A stretch of DNA of 64,000 nt from Variovorax sp. WS11 (GTDB lineage Bacteria; Pseudomonadota; Gammaproteobacteria; Burkholderiales; Burkholderiaceae_C), in the NCBI RefSeq assembly GCF_010499245.1, contig NZ_JAAGOW010000001.1:2790001-2854000 (forward strand), in the 5' to 3' direction. Every line of letters begins with the position of its first letter. The stretch's first letter is position 1. This document shows, one piece after another, positions 8,001 through 16,728 of the stretch. The notes beneath the pieces were generated by a model. The model was not told the DNA's origin, did no database searches, and saw only the letters and a list, made by a program, of their open reading frames with translations. A program made the translations under genes and the position numbers.

Positions 8001-10019
8001 GTGAAACCCACCTCCAGCCCCTGCGTTCCCCAAATCCGCCTTTATCAGGACTGGCTGCGCGAGCAGCGCGGCCTGGCCTTCGATTCCTACGACGCGCTGT
8101 GGCGCTGGTCGGTCACCGACCTCGAGGCCTTCTGGCGCAGCGTCTGGGACTGGAGCGGCATCCGCTCGCCCGCGCCGCCGACGGTCGCGCTGGCCGATGC
8201 GCGCATGCCCGGTGCGCGCTGGTTCCCCGGCACGCAGGTCAACTACGCGCATGAGGTGCTGCGCCATGTCGATGCGGCGCATGCGGCCGGCATGCCGGCG
8301 ATCGTGAGCGAGAACGAGCTGGGCGAGGTGCGCGAGATCTCCTGGCCCGAGCTTCGCCGGCAGATCGCATCCTGCGCGCTCGCGCTGCGTGCGCTGGGCG
8401 TGCAGCGCGGCGATCGCGTCGCGGCCTATCTGCCCAACGTGCCCGAGACGATGGTGGCCTTCCTCGCCTGCTCGAGCATCGGCGCGGTGTGGAGCCTGTG
8501 CGCGCCCGACATGGGTACCGCCGCGGTGGTCGACCGCTTCCGCCAGATCGAGCCCCGGCTGTTGATCGCGGCCGACGGCGTGCACTACGGCGCCAAGGCG
8601 CTGGATCGCAGCGCGGTGGTTCAGGAGCTGCGTGCCGCGCTGCCCAGCGTCGAGAAGCTGCTGCTGCTTCGCACGCCCTTCGCGGCGCAGCAGATCCCGG
8701 CCGAGGCTGCGTGGAGCGACGCCATCGCGCGCGACGACGGCGAGACCGCGGCCTTCGAGCCCGAATGGCTGCCCTTCGACCATCCGATCTGGATCGTCTA
8801 CTCGAGCGGCACCACCGGCCTGCCCAAGCCCATCGTGCACGGGCAGGGCGGCATCCTGCTGACAATGTACGCCTGCGGCCTGCACCACGACCTGGGCCCG
8901 AGCTACGGCGCCAACAACTTCGGCGAGCGCTACCACTGGTACAGCTCGACCGGCTGGGTGATGTGGAACTCGCAGCTCTCGGGCTTGGCCTTCGGCACGA
9001 CCGTGTGCATCTACGACGGCAATCCATCCGGCAGCAAGGAGAAGCCTGACTGGGGCGTGTTGTGGCGCTTCGTGGCGCGGCACAAGGTCACTTTCTTCGG
9101 CGCCGGCGCAGCCTATTTCTCCAACTGCATGAAGGCCGGGCTCGAGGCCAAGGCCTCCGGCGACCTCTCGCGCGTGCGGGCGCTCGGCAGCACCGGCTCG
9201 CCGCTGTCCGAGGAAGTCCAGCGCTGGGGCACGGCGCAGCTGCGCGCGGCCGGCGCGCCCGAGGTGTGGTGGTACAACATCTCGGGCGGCACCGACTTCT
9301 GCGGCGCCTTCGTCGGCGGCAACCGCGAGCTGCCCGAGGTGCCGGGGCAGATGCAGTGCCGCTTCCTCGGCGCTGCGGTCGAGGCCTGGAACGAGCAGGG
9401 GCAACCGGTGATCGGCGAGGTCGGCGAACTGGTGTGCACGAAGCCGATCCCGGCGATGCCGCTGTGCTTCTGGGGCGACGAAGGCAACGCGCGCTACCTG
9501 TCGAGCTACTTCGACACCTATCCGGGCGTGTGGCGGCACGGCGACTGGCTTCTGATCGGCCAGGACGGCGGCTGCATCATCTACGGCCGCAGCGACGCCA
9601 CCATCAACCGCCAGGGCCTGCGCATGGGCACCAGCGAGATCTACAGCGCGGTCGAGGGCCTGCCCGAAGTGCTCGATTCGATGGTGGTGGACCTGGAGTA
9701 CCTGGGCCGCGAGAGCTACATGCCGCTGTTCGTCGTGCTGCGGCCCGGCGTCGCGCTCGATGCGGCGATGCGCGCGAAGATCGAGGGCACGATCAAGACC
9801 CGGCTCTCGCCGCGCTTCGTGCCCAATGACATCTTCCAGGTGGCGGAGATTCCGCGCACCCTCTCGGGCAAGAAGCAGGAATTGCCGATCAAGAAGCTGC
9901 TGCTGGGCCAGCCGATCGAGAAGGTGGTGAACCGCGAGGCCATGGCCAATCCGGGCAGCCTGGACTGGTACGTGGCCTTCGCGGTGCAGCGGGGCGAGGC
10001 GCACAAGAGCGGCGCGTGA
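8001..10019 (+). CDS. Acetoacetate--CoA ligase (acetoacetyl-CoA synthetase)
   Basis: This 672-residue ANL-superfamily enzyme converts acetoacetate, ATP and CoA to acetoacetyl-CoA. It has the N-terminal ACAS domain, the AMP-binding P-loop YSSGTTGLPKP (residue ~267), the A5-type STGWVMWN, GRSDATINRQGLRMGTSEIY and the C-terminal catalytic Lys in RTLSGKKQELPIKK. The WYNISGGTDFCGAF block and overall length match acetoacetyl-CoA rather than acetyl-CoA synthetase. The start is GTG at 8001. It is divergent from the operon ending in fahA, whose product it would consume. Confidence 0.93.
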   Translation: MKPTSSPCVPQIRLYQDWLREQRGLAFDSYDALWRWSVTDLEAFWRSVWDWSGIRSPAPPTVALADARMPGARWFPGTQVNYAHEVLRHVDAAHAAGMPAIVSENELGEVREISWPELRRQIASCALALRALGVQRGDRVAAYLPNVPETMVAFLACSSIGAVWSLCAPDMGTAAVVDRFRQIEPRLLIAADGVHYGAKALDRSAVVQELRAALPSVEKLLLLRTPFAAQQIPAEAAWSDAIARDDGETAAFEPEWLPFDHPIWIVYSSGTTGLPKPIVHGQGGILLTMYACGLHHDLGPSYGANNFGERYHWYSSTGWVMWNSQLSGLAFGTTVCIYDGNPSGSKEKPDWGVLWRFVARHKVTFFGAGAAYFSNCMKAGLEAKASGDLSRVRALGSTGSPLSEEVQRWGTAQLRAAGAPEVWWYNISGGTDFCGAFVGGNRELPEVPGQMQCRFLGAAVEAWNEQGQPVIGEVGELVCTKPIPAMPLCFWGDEGNARYLSSYFDTYPGVWRHGDWLLIGQDGGCIIYGRSDATINRQGLRMGTSEIYSAVEGLPEVLDSMVVDLEYLGRESYMPLFVVLRPGVALDAAMRAKIEGTIKTRLSPRFVPNDIFQVAEIPRTLSGKKQELPIKKLLLGQPIEKVVNREAMANPGSLDWYVAFAVQRGEAHKSGA

Positions 10020-10117
10020 GGCCGCCCCGGAAATTGCCGCAGTGCAGCAAGAATGGGTGGGGCGTGCTAAGGTCGCGCGGGTCTAGGGTTAATACCTAAC
10101 CGCCATCCCCGCCGCCC

Positions 10118-11332
10118 ATGTCCGCACCCTCCCTGCCTGCTTCCGAAACCACACCCGGCTTTGCGCGCGCGATGCTGGCGCTCGGCGTGGGAGGCTTCGC
10201 CATCGGCACCGGCGAGTTCGTCATCATGGGCCTGCTGCCCGAGGTCGCGCGCGACATCGGCACCACCATCCCGCAGGCCGGCCATGTGATCAGCGCCTAT
10301 GCGCTGGGCGTGGTGATCGGTGCACCGGTGCTCGCGGTGCTGGCCGCCGGCTGGGCCCGGCGCGCATTGCTCATCGCGCTGATGGCCGTGTTCGCTGCCG
10401 GCAACTTCGCCAGCGCCCTGGCGCCCGGCTACCTCTCGTTGAACCTGCTGCGCTTCGCCAGCGGCCTGCCGCACGGCACCTACTTCGGCGTGGCGGCCCT
10501 GGTCGCTGCAGCGCTGGCGCCGCCGGACCGGCGAGCGCGCGCCGTCGGGCTGGTGATGCTGGGGCTCACCGGCGCCACGCTGGTCGGCGTGCCCATTGCG
10601 GCCTGGCTGGGTCAGCACTTCGGTTGGCGCGCCGCCTTCGTCTTCGTCGGCGCGATCGCCGTGCTTGCGATGGCGATGCTGCGGCGCGACCTGCCGGACC
10701 TGGCCGCGCCCTCGGGCGCCAGCCCGCTGCGCGAGCTGGGCGCGCTCGGGCGCAAGCAGGTCTGGTTCACCCTGGGCATCGGTGCGATCGGCTTCGGCGG
10801 GATGTTCGCGGTCTTCAGCTATATCAAGCCCACGCTCACCGAGGTAGCGGGCCTGCCGCTGGGCGGCGTGCCGCTGGTGCTCGCGCTCTTCGGCTGCGGC
10901 ATGGTGGGCGGCAACCTGGTCGGCGCGCGCCTGGCGGACAAGGCGCTGATGCCCACCATCGGCGGCCTGCTGGTCTGGGCCGCGCTGGTGCTCACTACCT
11001 TTTCGTTCGCGGCCCACCATGTGGCGACGGCCGCGCTCAACGTGTTCCTGATCGGCACCATCGTCGCCATCGGCCCGGCGCTGCAAATCCGGCTGATGGA
11101 CGTGGCCGGCGACGCGCAGACCCTGGCCGCGGCCCTCAACCATTCGGCCTTCAACATGGCGAACGCGCTCGGGGCCTGGCTGGGCGGCGTCGCCATCACC
11201 GCGGGCCTGGGCTGGACTTCGACCGGCTGGGTCGGCGCGCTGCTGGCGCTGGCGGGCCTGGGCGTGTTCGGCTGGTCGCTGGCCAGCGAGCGCGGGCGCC
11301 TGCGCGCCGTGGCGGCGAGCGCGAGCCGCTGA
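10118..11332 (+). CDS. MFS transporter, DHA1 family (AraJ/YdhP-like)
   Basis: This 404-residue protein has twelve predicted membrane helices. The N-terminal signature GTGEFVIMGLLPEVARDIG is characteristic of the arabinose-efflux/chloramphenicol-resistance-type DHA1 exporters, and the loop 2-3 motif appears in degenerate form as GWARRALLIAL. These proteins use the proton gradient to export sugars or small drugs; the substrate here is unknown. It stands alone after acetoacetyl-CoA synthetase with a 98-bp gap. An IS630 element is inserted 12 bp after its stop codon, so the coding region is intact but its 3' context is altered. Confidence 0.88.
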   Translation: MSAPSLPASETTPGFARAMLALGVGGFAIGTGEFVIMGLLPEVARDIGTTIPQAGHVISAYALGVVIGAPVLAVLAAGWARRALLIALMAVFAAGNFASALAPGYLSLNLLRFASGLPHGTYFGVAALVAAALAPPDRRARAVGLVMLGLTGATLVGVPIAAWLGQHFGWRAAFVFVGAIAVLAMAMLRRDLPDLAAPSGASPLRELGALGRKQVWFTLGIGAIGFGGMFAVFSYIKPTLTEVAGLPLGGVPLVLALFGCGMVGGNLVGARLADKALMPTIGGLLVWAALVLTTFSFAAHHVATAALNVFLIGTIVAIGPALQIRLMDVAGDAQTLAAALNHSAFNMANALGAWLGGVAITAGLGWTSTGWVGALLALAGLGVFGWSLASERGRLRAVAASASR

Positions 11333-11344
11333 GCGGGCCTGATA

Positions 11345-12469
11345 CCAACTCGCGTTCAATAGATTAGATATCATGTCATTCCACGAACTTCAAGGAGTCG
11401 TGGATGAAGACATTGATCGTGGGTGATAGGCCGACTGTTGAGCGCCTGGCGGAGCGGCTCAAGCGAGCCGGCAGTCATGCGGAGTACCAGCGCATCCAGT
11501 GCGTGCTCATCCGTGCGACGCTGGGCAGTTCAGCCGCGCAGATCGCCGAGTTGCTGGGCTGGTCCACAGCGACGGTGCATGTCTTGCACTCGCGCTGGTC
11601 GAAGGAGGGAGATGCCATCTTCGAGCTGCGCGGGCGTGGCGGCAGGCATCACCAACACCTCAGCCCAGAGCAAGAGCAGCAACTTCTGGCGCCATTCGTC
11701 AAGCGTGCCGAGGCGGGCGGCATGCTGACGGTGGCGGAGATCCAGCAGGCCTACCAGGAACAACTGGGCAAGCAGGTGGCCCCCTCTACGGTCTACCGGC
11801 TTCTGGATCGCCACGGTTGGCGCAAGGTGGTGCCGCGCCCACGGCACCCCAAGGCAGACGTGGCGGCGCAGGCCGCCTTTAAAAAAACTGCGCCGCACGG
11901 TACGCCAAGAGGTCGAGCGCCAGGCTGAACGTAGGCGCCAAGTGCGCCTGATGTTCCAGGACGAAGGCCGATTCGGCTTGTTGGGCAGCCCTCGGCGCTG
12001 CTGGGCACCTCACGGCACACGCCCGGTGGTCGGTGCGCGACTGGAGCGCAAGTACATCTACGCCTTCAGCGCCGTCAGCCCGCACGACGGCGTGCTGGAC
12101 AGCCTCGTGCTGCCCTGGGTCAGCGCCGAGACAATGTCGCTGTTCCTGAGCGAGGTCGCGCAGCGCCACGCCGCGGAATTCATCGTGATGGTCATGGATC
12201 AAGCAGGCTGGCACATCGCCGGTGATCTCGCCGTGCCGCAGAACATGCGCGTGATCTTCCTGCCCCCGTACAGCCCGGAGCTGAACCCCGCCGAGCACTT
12301 GTGGGAGTCGCTGCGCGAGGACTGCTTCGCCAACCACGTCTTCGCCAATCTGGACGCCGTCGAGAGCACCCTGACCAACGGACTCGTCGCCCTCGAATCC
12401 AATCCTACGCGAACCCATTCAATGACCGGGTTCAAATGGATAACTTCTATATCTTTGAACGCGAGCTAG
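11345..12469 (+). mobile_element. IS630-family insertion sequence, complete copy
   Basis: The element is 1125 bp and bounded by duplicated TA (11343-11344 and 12470-12471), the target used by IS630 elements. Its imperfect terminal inverted repeats share CTCGCGTTCAA: the left end begins CCAACTCGCGTTCAA and the right end, reversed, begins CTAGCTCGCGTTCAA. It holds one transposase gene split across two frames. The stop codon of the transposase coincides with the last three bases of the element. A second copy begins at 63941 in the same orientation. Confidence 0.92.
11404..12469 (+). CDS. IS630-family transposase, split by a frameshift
   Basis: The N-terminal part (11404-11928) carries the helix-turn-helix domains (AAQIAELLGWSTATVHVLHS). 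The C-terminal part in the next frame (stop at 12469) carries the DDE catalytic core: first Asp in MFQDEGRFG, second in VMVMDQAGWH, and Glu in PYSPELNPAEHLWESLRE. The frames join at a run of seven A residues (11881-11887) after TTT. Dropping one A gives an uninterrupted product reading FKK-LRRTVRQ. This could be a slippery site used for expression, or a one-base insertion that inactivated the gene. Confidence 0.85.
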
Positions 12470-12531
12470 TATGAGGCCGGGGACCGGCTGCGCGCAGAGC
12501 CGCGCCGCACGCACGCGAAGCAAGGGCTAAC

Positions 12532-12933
12532 CTACAGCCAGTTGCCGCCGTCCGGCATCTGGATCGTCGTCGCCGGATCTCCGCCGCCGACCAGCGCGCC
12601 AAAGACGATGCTCAGCAGCGAGACGAAGAGGCTGGCGAACAGCGCGGTCCAGAAGCCCGAGACCCTGAAGCCCTTCACCAGCGCTGCCACCAGCAGCAGC
12701 ACCAGCGCGTTGATCACCAGCAGGAACAGGCCGAAGGTCAGCAAGGTCAGCGGCAGCGTTAGCAGGATCAGGACCGGCTTGACGATCGCGTTGGCAAAGC
12801 CCAGCAGCAGCGCGGAAACCACCAGCGCTGAGGTGCTTTCGAAGCGGATGCCGCTGAAGATGTGGCTGGCCACCCAGAGCGAAAGGGCGATGATGGCCCA
12901 GTGAAGGAGAAAGGCCGCCAGGGTGTTCAGCAT
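12532..12933 (-). CDS. Phage-holin-family (four-helix) membrane protein
   Basis: This is a 133-residue, very hydrophobic protein with four predicted membrane helices. It matches the 'phage holin family' (PF04020-like) proteins common on bacterial chromosomes, where a lytic role is not implied. The start at 12933 (MLNTLAAFLLHW) begins right at the first helix. It follows an unrecognised 198-residue protein by 17 bp on the same strand and may be co-transcribed. IS630 lies 62 bp beyond its stop. The function is unknown beyond membrane location. Confidence 0.75.
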   Translation of the reverse strand: MLNTLAAFLLHWAIIALSLWVASHIFSGIRFESTSALVVSALLLGFANAIVKPVLILLTLPLTLLTFGLFLLVINALVLLLVAALVKGFRVSGFWTALFASLFVSLLSIVFGALVGGGDPATTIQMPDGGNWL

Positions 12934-12950
12934 CGGGTTCCCGACCGGCC

Positions 12951-13547
12951 TCAGGGCTCCCCGTCGCCGGTGCCGGTGCGCTGCGCAGCCCCGGGGATGA
13001 AGCGCCGCACCCAGGCGCCCAGGCCCGGGCGGCGCGCTTCCTCGGCCGTCGCAGTCCGCCCGCCATAGTAGGTGTCGCGCTCGTGCCGCAGCACCGAGGC
13101 GAGCGCCTCGAGGTTCACGGGGTTGTACTCCCACAGTCCGCTAACGATGAAGTGGCCCATGTGCTCGGCGTTGGGCTTGGGCGCGATCACGATGTGGCTG
13201 GCACCCAGGCTCTGCAGGAAGGCGGAACGGGCGCCGGCGAGCCGCATGCCGTCGCCGTAGCCTTCGACCTGGCGGCTCAGCGACAGGCTGATGGCCTGGA
13301 CCGAGGTGAAGTTCTCGGCGATGAAATACACCATCTCCACCAGCGCCAGCTTGCTGATCTCCAGCTTCTGCTGCGTGACGACGGCGGTCGGATTGAAGTG
13401 CTCGATGTGAACCTCGGTGCCTTCGCGGTTCACCGGAACCGGGTCCAGGGTCGCGATGTGAAGCGACCCGTCGTACAGGTACATCGGCTCGCCTAGCACA
13501 TAGGGGCTCGAGTGGGGCCCCGTGATTCGCAATTTCGCTCTGGTCAT
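12951..13547 (-). CDS. Conserved hypothetical protein (198 aa)
   Basis: I do not recognise the family. The protein is mixed alpha/beta and soluble, with no signal peptide or membrane segment. Recurring features are a C-terminal stretch with HIVIAPKPNAEHMGHFIVSG and a Ser-rich SLSLSRQVEGYGDG. The start at 13547 is supported by AAGGGAATC just upstream. The order (segments resembling acyltransferase strands, then GHFIVSGLWEYN) vaguely recalls GNAT folds, but no acyl-CoA motif is visible. It shares a strand with the holin-like gene and lies across a 550-bp gap from a GNAT-like gene on the other strand. Confidence 0.65.
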   Translation of the reverse strand: MTRAKLRITGPHSSPYVLGEPMYLYDGSLHIATLDPVPVNREGTEVHIEHFNPTAVVTQQKLEISKLALVEMVYFIAENFTSVQAISLSLSRQVEGYGDGMRLAGARSAFLQSLGASHIVIAPKPNAEHMGHFIVSGLWEYNPVNLEALASVLRHERDTYYGGRTATAEEARRPGLGAWVRRFIPGAAQRTGTGDGEP

Positions 13548-14097
13548 GATTCCCTTGGGTGCCCCACTGTAGTTCGGCGCGTGCCTTCGCAGGCGCTCTT
13601 GATCGACGATTTCGTCGATTTCTGCGGGCAATTACCGATGATGGATGGCCGGCGCAAGGGCGTCTTCCCCCATACGGCCTATAGCGCGGGCGGCCGTGAA
13701 TAGCTTTGGCTTACACATCCGGCGCTTCGAAGCCCCACCATGTCTGGATGCTGTGGGCAAAGGCTTTCGGATCGGCCTACGCCGCGAAACCTCGGGTTCA
13801 TGCGCCGTTCGACCCCAGCCTGTGGGAGCCTCGGCGAAGAGAAGGCATAGAGGAAGGCGCCTTTTCGTGTAGACAAAAGCATTAACACGAACTTGGCAAA
13901 GATGAAAATGTGATTACTTAACGTAACACTTTGTGCTCTCCGTCCAACTACTTTTTGGACGAGCGTCACATACAACTTGCATCATGTGTGCGCAAGTGGA
14001 GTAATGCGCAATCCGTTGTCGGAAATTCGCTCATTTCGGCTCGTGGAGGGCCTCGGCAGGCTCCCCCGGCACCGTCATCACTCTCAAGGACACAGTC
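13548..14097. other. 550-bp intergenic region, AT-richer than surroundings
   Basis: This gap separates two divergent genes. It contains no coding region I trust. The stretch 13870-14000 is clearly lower in GC than the flanks and holds a 7-bp dyad CGTCCAA/TTGGACG at 13941-13961. Promoters for both genes should lie here, but I cannot assign -35/-10 boxes with confidence. Confidence 0.5.
13941..13961. promoter_or_regulatory. 7-bp inverted repeat with 7-base loop
   Basis: CGTCCAA and TTGGACG flank the loop CTACTTT, about 137 bp before the start of the GNAT-like gene. No T-tract follows, so an operator is more likely than a terminator. The binding protein is unknown. Confidence 0.45.
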
Positions 14098-14904
14098 ATG
14101 CAACTCTCCGAGATCACCGAATACCAGGATCAACTCGTTCAGCAACTGGAGGAATCCGGCCTGAACGTCAGTTTTGGTGACGATCTCTCGGTGCTGCTGA
14201 AAACCTACGAGGCCGCCACTGGAACCGGCTACGTTCAGTTGCCTTTCTTGATCGACGACCCCAAGGATGCCAACCCCTACAACTTCTGGGTCTGCTTCGA
14301 CGACGGCAACGCGCCCGTGGCCCTCAGCGGCTTCCGGACCATGCAGAACGGCAGCGCGGTCCGTCGCGTCGGGGAGGCCTATAACCAGGGGGCGCTCTAC
14401 CGCTGCAAGGAGAAGGAGGGCTGGCTGCCGGAAACGGGCCCCAAGCTCCATCCCCACGCGCTCTTCGGTTACATCGGCGCAGGCTGGGTGCACCCGCGCT
14501 ATCGCGGCCACAACCTCGCCGGCTTCATCGCCCGCATCACCCAGGCCGAAGCCCTGCTGCGCACCCGCGGCACCCTGGCCATGTCCACCGCCATGACGGC
14601 CGAAGCCCTCTATCTCTCCGGCATGAACCTGCGCGCCAGCGGCCTGCACCACCTGCATGTCGAGCTGGTGCTGGACGGCTACCTGGGCATCGCCGAGCAC
14701 GACATGCGGCTGTACCTCTCGCACAGCACCGGCACCGAGCTGATGAGTTTCTACGAGCGCGAGCTGGCCATGCTGCGCAAGGACGAGACCATTCCCTGGC
14801 TGCACCAGCACGACAAGATCTATGCGTCGGCGGTCCTGGCCGGCGAGGAAAGCACCTCGGCCGACGCCAGCGCGCCGACGAGCGGCCTGGCAGCGCTCGC
14901 CTGA
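14098..14904 (+). CDS. Hypothetical protein with GNAT-like segment
   Basis: This is a 268-residue soluble protein preceded by AAGGA. I do not recognise the full-length family. The middle (about residues 120-150) reads GYIGAGWVHPRYRGHNLAGF, which resembles the strand-turn-helix motif A of GNAT N-acyltransferases (V-x-P-x-yRGxxL) that binds the acyl-CoA pyrophosphate. The C-terminal ~30 residues are Ser/Ala-rich and look disordered. It lacks the conserved Arg/Phe/Trp residues expected of acyl-homoserine-lactone synthases. It converges on a LysR gene, with a perfect hairpin between the two stop codons. Confidence 0.65.
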   Translation: MQLSEITEYQDQLVQQLEESGLNVSFGDDLSVLLKTYEAATGTGYVQLPFLIDDPKDANPYNFWVCFDDGNAPVALSGFRTMQNGSAVRRVGEAYNQGALYRCKEKEGWLPETGPKLHPHALFGYIGAGWVHPRYRGHNLAGFIARITQAEALLRTRGTLAMSTAMTAEALYLSGMNLRASGLHHLHVELVLDGYLGIAEHDMRLYLSHSTGTELMSFYERELAMLRKDETIPWLHQHDKIYASAVLAGEESTSADASAPTSGLAALA

Positions 14905-14921
14905 GCGGGGGCTCCGCTCAG
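14901..14921. terminator. Perfect hairpin between convergent genes
   Basis: CTGAGCGG and CCGCTCAG form an 8-bp stem with loop GGGCT. The stem covers both stop codons of the convergent genes ending at 14904 (+) and 14918 (-). There is no T-run, so it would be a weak intrinsic terminator or a pause/mRNA-end stabiliser. Confidence 0.5.
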
Positions 14922-15805
14922 CTGCTGCCCAGCAGGTGGCGCAGCAGCAGCTGCGCATTGGCGGGCAACGCGTCGCTGCGGCGCACGCAGATCATCAGGT
15001 TGCGCACCGCCCAGGGATCGGTCAGCGCGATAGACACGATCGCCATCGGCTTCGCGCAGCGCGCAGCCGCCGCCTGAGGCACCACGCCGACGCCCACGCC
15101 CTGCTCCACCATGTGGCACACCGCTTCCAGGTTGCGCACCCGCACGCGGTAGGCGAGCCGCCGGCCCAGCCGCAGGGCGTTGCGCGTCACCAGTTCCTGC
15201 AGGGGGGCGGCGCCGCCGAGGCCGACGAATTCGCGGTCCAGCACCTCACCCAGCGCGACGCGCCGCCGCCGGGCCAGCGCATCGCGGCGCGGCACCACCA
15301 GCACCAGGTGGTCCTGCCGGAAAGTGAAGGCCTCCAGCCCGGCCAAGTCCACCGCGTCCGAGACGATGCCGAGGTCGCCGAGCTCGTTGCGCAGCGCGTC
15401 CACGATCTCGTGGCTCGCGCGCTCCTCCAGGTCCACCGAGATGTGCGGATGCTGCGTCAGGAAGCCGCTCAGGGCCTCGTACAGGTGTTCGGTGAGGGCC
15501 GAGGTGTTGCACAGCAGGCGCACATGGCCCTTGAGGCCCGCGCCGTACTCGCCCAGCTCGCTTTGCATCTGCTCCATCTGCAGCAGCACCGCGCGCGCGT
15601 GGTGCAGCAGGGTGCGGCCGGCCTCGGTGGGCTGCACGCCGCGCGGGTCGCGCAGCAGCAGCGCGACGCCGATGTCGGCCTCCATGCCGCGCACCCGCTC
15701 GCTCGCGGAGGCCAGCGTCATGTGCGTGCGCTCCGCGCCGCCGGTGATCGTGCCGGCCTGCACCACGTTGACGAAGAGGCGCAGGTCGGTCAGGTCGAAT
15801 CGCAT
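14918..15805 (-). CDS. LysR family transcriptional regulator
   Basis: This 295-residue protein has the N-terminal winged helix-turn-helix (DLRLFVNVVQAGTITGGAER, then LASASERVRGMEADIG, residues ~6-50) and a periplasmic-binding-like effector domain. The second helix departs from the usual 'QPAVSxxIxxLE', reading TLASASERVRGMEADIG, as in the subgroup with 'T-x-A-S-ASERI'. It lies downstream of the PhyH dioxygenase gene on the same strand (46-bp gap) rather than divergent from a target, so its regulon is not evident from context. Confidence 0.9.
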   Translation of the reverse strand: MRFDLTDLRLFVNVVQAGTITGGAERTHMTLASASERVRGMEADIGVALLLRDPRGVQPTEAGRTLLHHARAVLLQMEQMQSELGEYGAGLKGHVRLLCNTSALTEHLYEALSGFLTQHPHISVDLEERASHEIVDALRNELGDLGIVSDAVDLAGLEAFTFRQDHLVLVVPRRDALARRRRVALGEVLDREFVGLGGAAPLQELVTRNALRLGRRLAYRVRVRNLEAVCHMVEQGVGVGVVPQAAAARCAKPMAIVSIALTDPWAVRNLMICVRRSDALPANAQLLLRHLLGSS

Positions 15806-15851
15806 GGCGCCGACCGTAGCACGGGCATCTCAGCCCTGGCCCGACGCGCCG

Positions 15852-16667
15852 TCAGCCGGCGCCGTGCCGGCGGTGACCCACCTCGAAGTCGTTGCGCCCG
15901 CTCCGGTCCACGCCCCTGAGCAGCCACAACGGCCGCTGCGCGAAGTTCACCGCCACGCCGGTCTTGCCGTCCGCCGGCCGGAGGTCGCGCTCGAACACCG
16001 AGGTCGATGGCATGTAGCGCAGGGCGACCCCCGTGCGCCGCTGGTTCGAGGTGTTGGCGCGGGCGCCGTGGATCATGTAGACGTCGTGCAGCGACATCTG
16101 GCCGGGCTGCAGCTCCAGGTCCACCGCCTCGGCTTCGTCGAAGCTGCCGGCGGCCATGCGCTGGTTGAGCGTCAGGTCCTGGCGCTCCTCGTGCAGGTGC
16201 GGATGCAGCACGCCGCCGCGGTGCGAGCGCGGGATCACGCGCAGGCAGCCGTTGGCGCGCGTCGACGACTCCAGCGCCACCCACACCGTGCAGTTGGCCA
16301 GCGGGCGGATCGGCCAGTAGTGGCCGTCCTGGTGCCAGGGCGTCTCGAAGCCTTCGCTGGCCGGCTTGCAGAACACATGGCAGCCCCAGAGGATCACGTC
16401 CTCGCCGATCACGCCGGAGACCAGCTCGACGATCTCTCGGTCCATCGCCAGGTCGAGGAACTCCCGGCTGCCGCGCACGCCCTCGCCGTTGTCGCCCTCG
16501 ATGTGGGCCGAGACCAGCTTCTCGGGCCGCACGCCGGGGTTGCGGTGAATCAGCTCGTTGAGCGCGTCGTGCATCTGCGCCACGCGGCGCGGCGACAGGC
16601 GGAACTCGGGGATGACCCAGCCTTCGCGCTGGTAGTGGGCGATCTCGTCGGGGGAAAGTCGGGCCAT
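15852..16667 (-). CDS. Phytanoyl-CoA dioxygenase (PhyH) family protein
   Basis: This 271-residue Fe(II)/2-oxoglutarate-dependent oxygenase-like protein has the metal-binding HxD in PWHQDGHYWP (residue ~125), a distal His in YMIHGARANTSNQRR and the following Arg that holds 2-oxoglutarate. Bacterial PhyH members hydroxylate diverse small molecules, and the substrate here is unknown. It follows the ETHE1-like/rhodanese gene by 61 bp on the same strand, with the peroxiredoxin further upstream, so it may belong to a sulfur- or oxidative-stress-linked transcript. That link is inference. Confidence 0.87.
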   Translation of the reverse strand: MARLSPDEIAHYQREGWVIPEFRLSPRRVAQMHDALNELIHRNPGVRPEKLVSAHIEGDNGEGVRGSREFLDLAMDREIVELVSGVIGEDVILWGCHVFCKPASEGFETPWHQDGHYWPIRPLANCTVWVALESSTRANGCLRVIPRSHRGGVLHPHLHEERQDLTLNQRMAAGSFDEAEAVDLELQPGQMSLHDVYMIHGARANTSNQRRTGVALRYMPSTSVFERDLRPADGKTGVAVNFAQRPLWLLRGVDRSGRNDFEVGHRRHGAG

Positions 16668-16728
16668 GTCTCTGATCTCTTGTCGTTCTCGGGGGCGCGC
16701 GCCGCCTGGTCGGTGATCGGCGGGCCTG

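Noticed and set aside
7158..10004. A 948-codon open frame on the minus strand opposite acetoacetyl-CoA synthetase
   Set aside because: Only its last 247 codons (the TetR gene) make a recognisable protein. The rest is His/Arg/Ala-rich antisense sequence produced by high GC content.
10087..10101. GGTTA-ATACC-TAACC inverted repeat before the MFS gene
   Set aside because: A 5-bp dyad without context support is too short to call an operator.
13679..13975. A 98-codon frame in the 550-bp intergenic region
   Set aside because: There is no ribosome-binding site, family resemblance or sensible composition, and it spans the putative promoter region.
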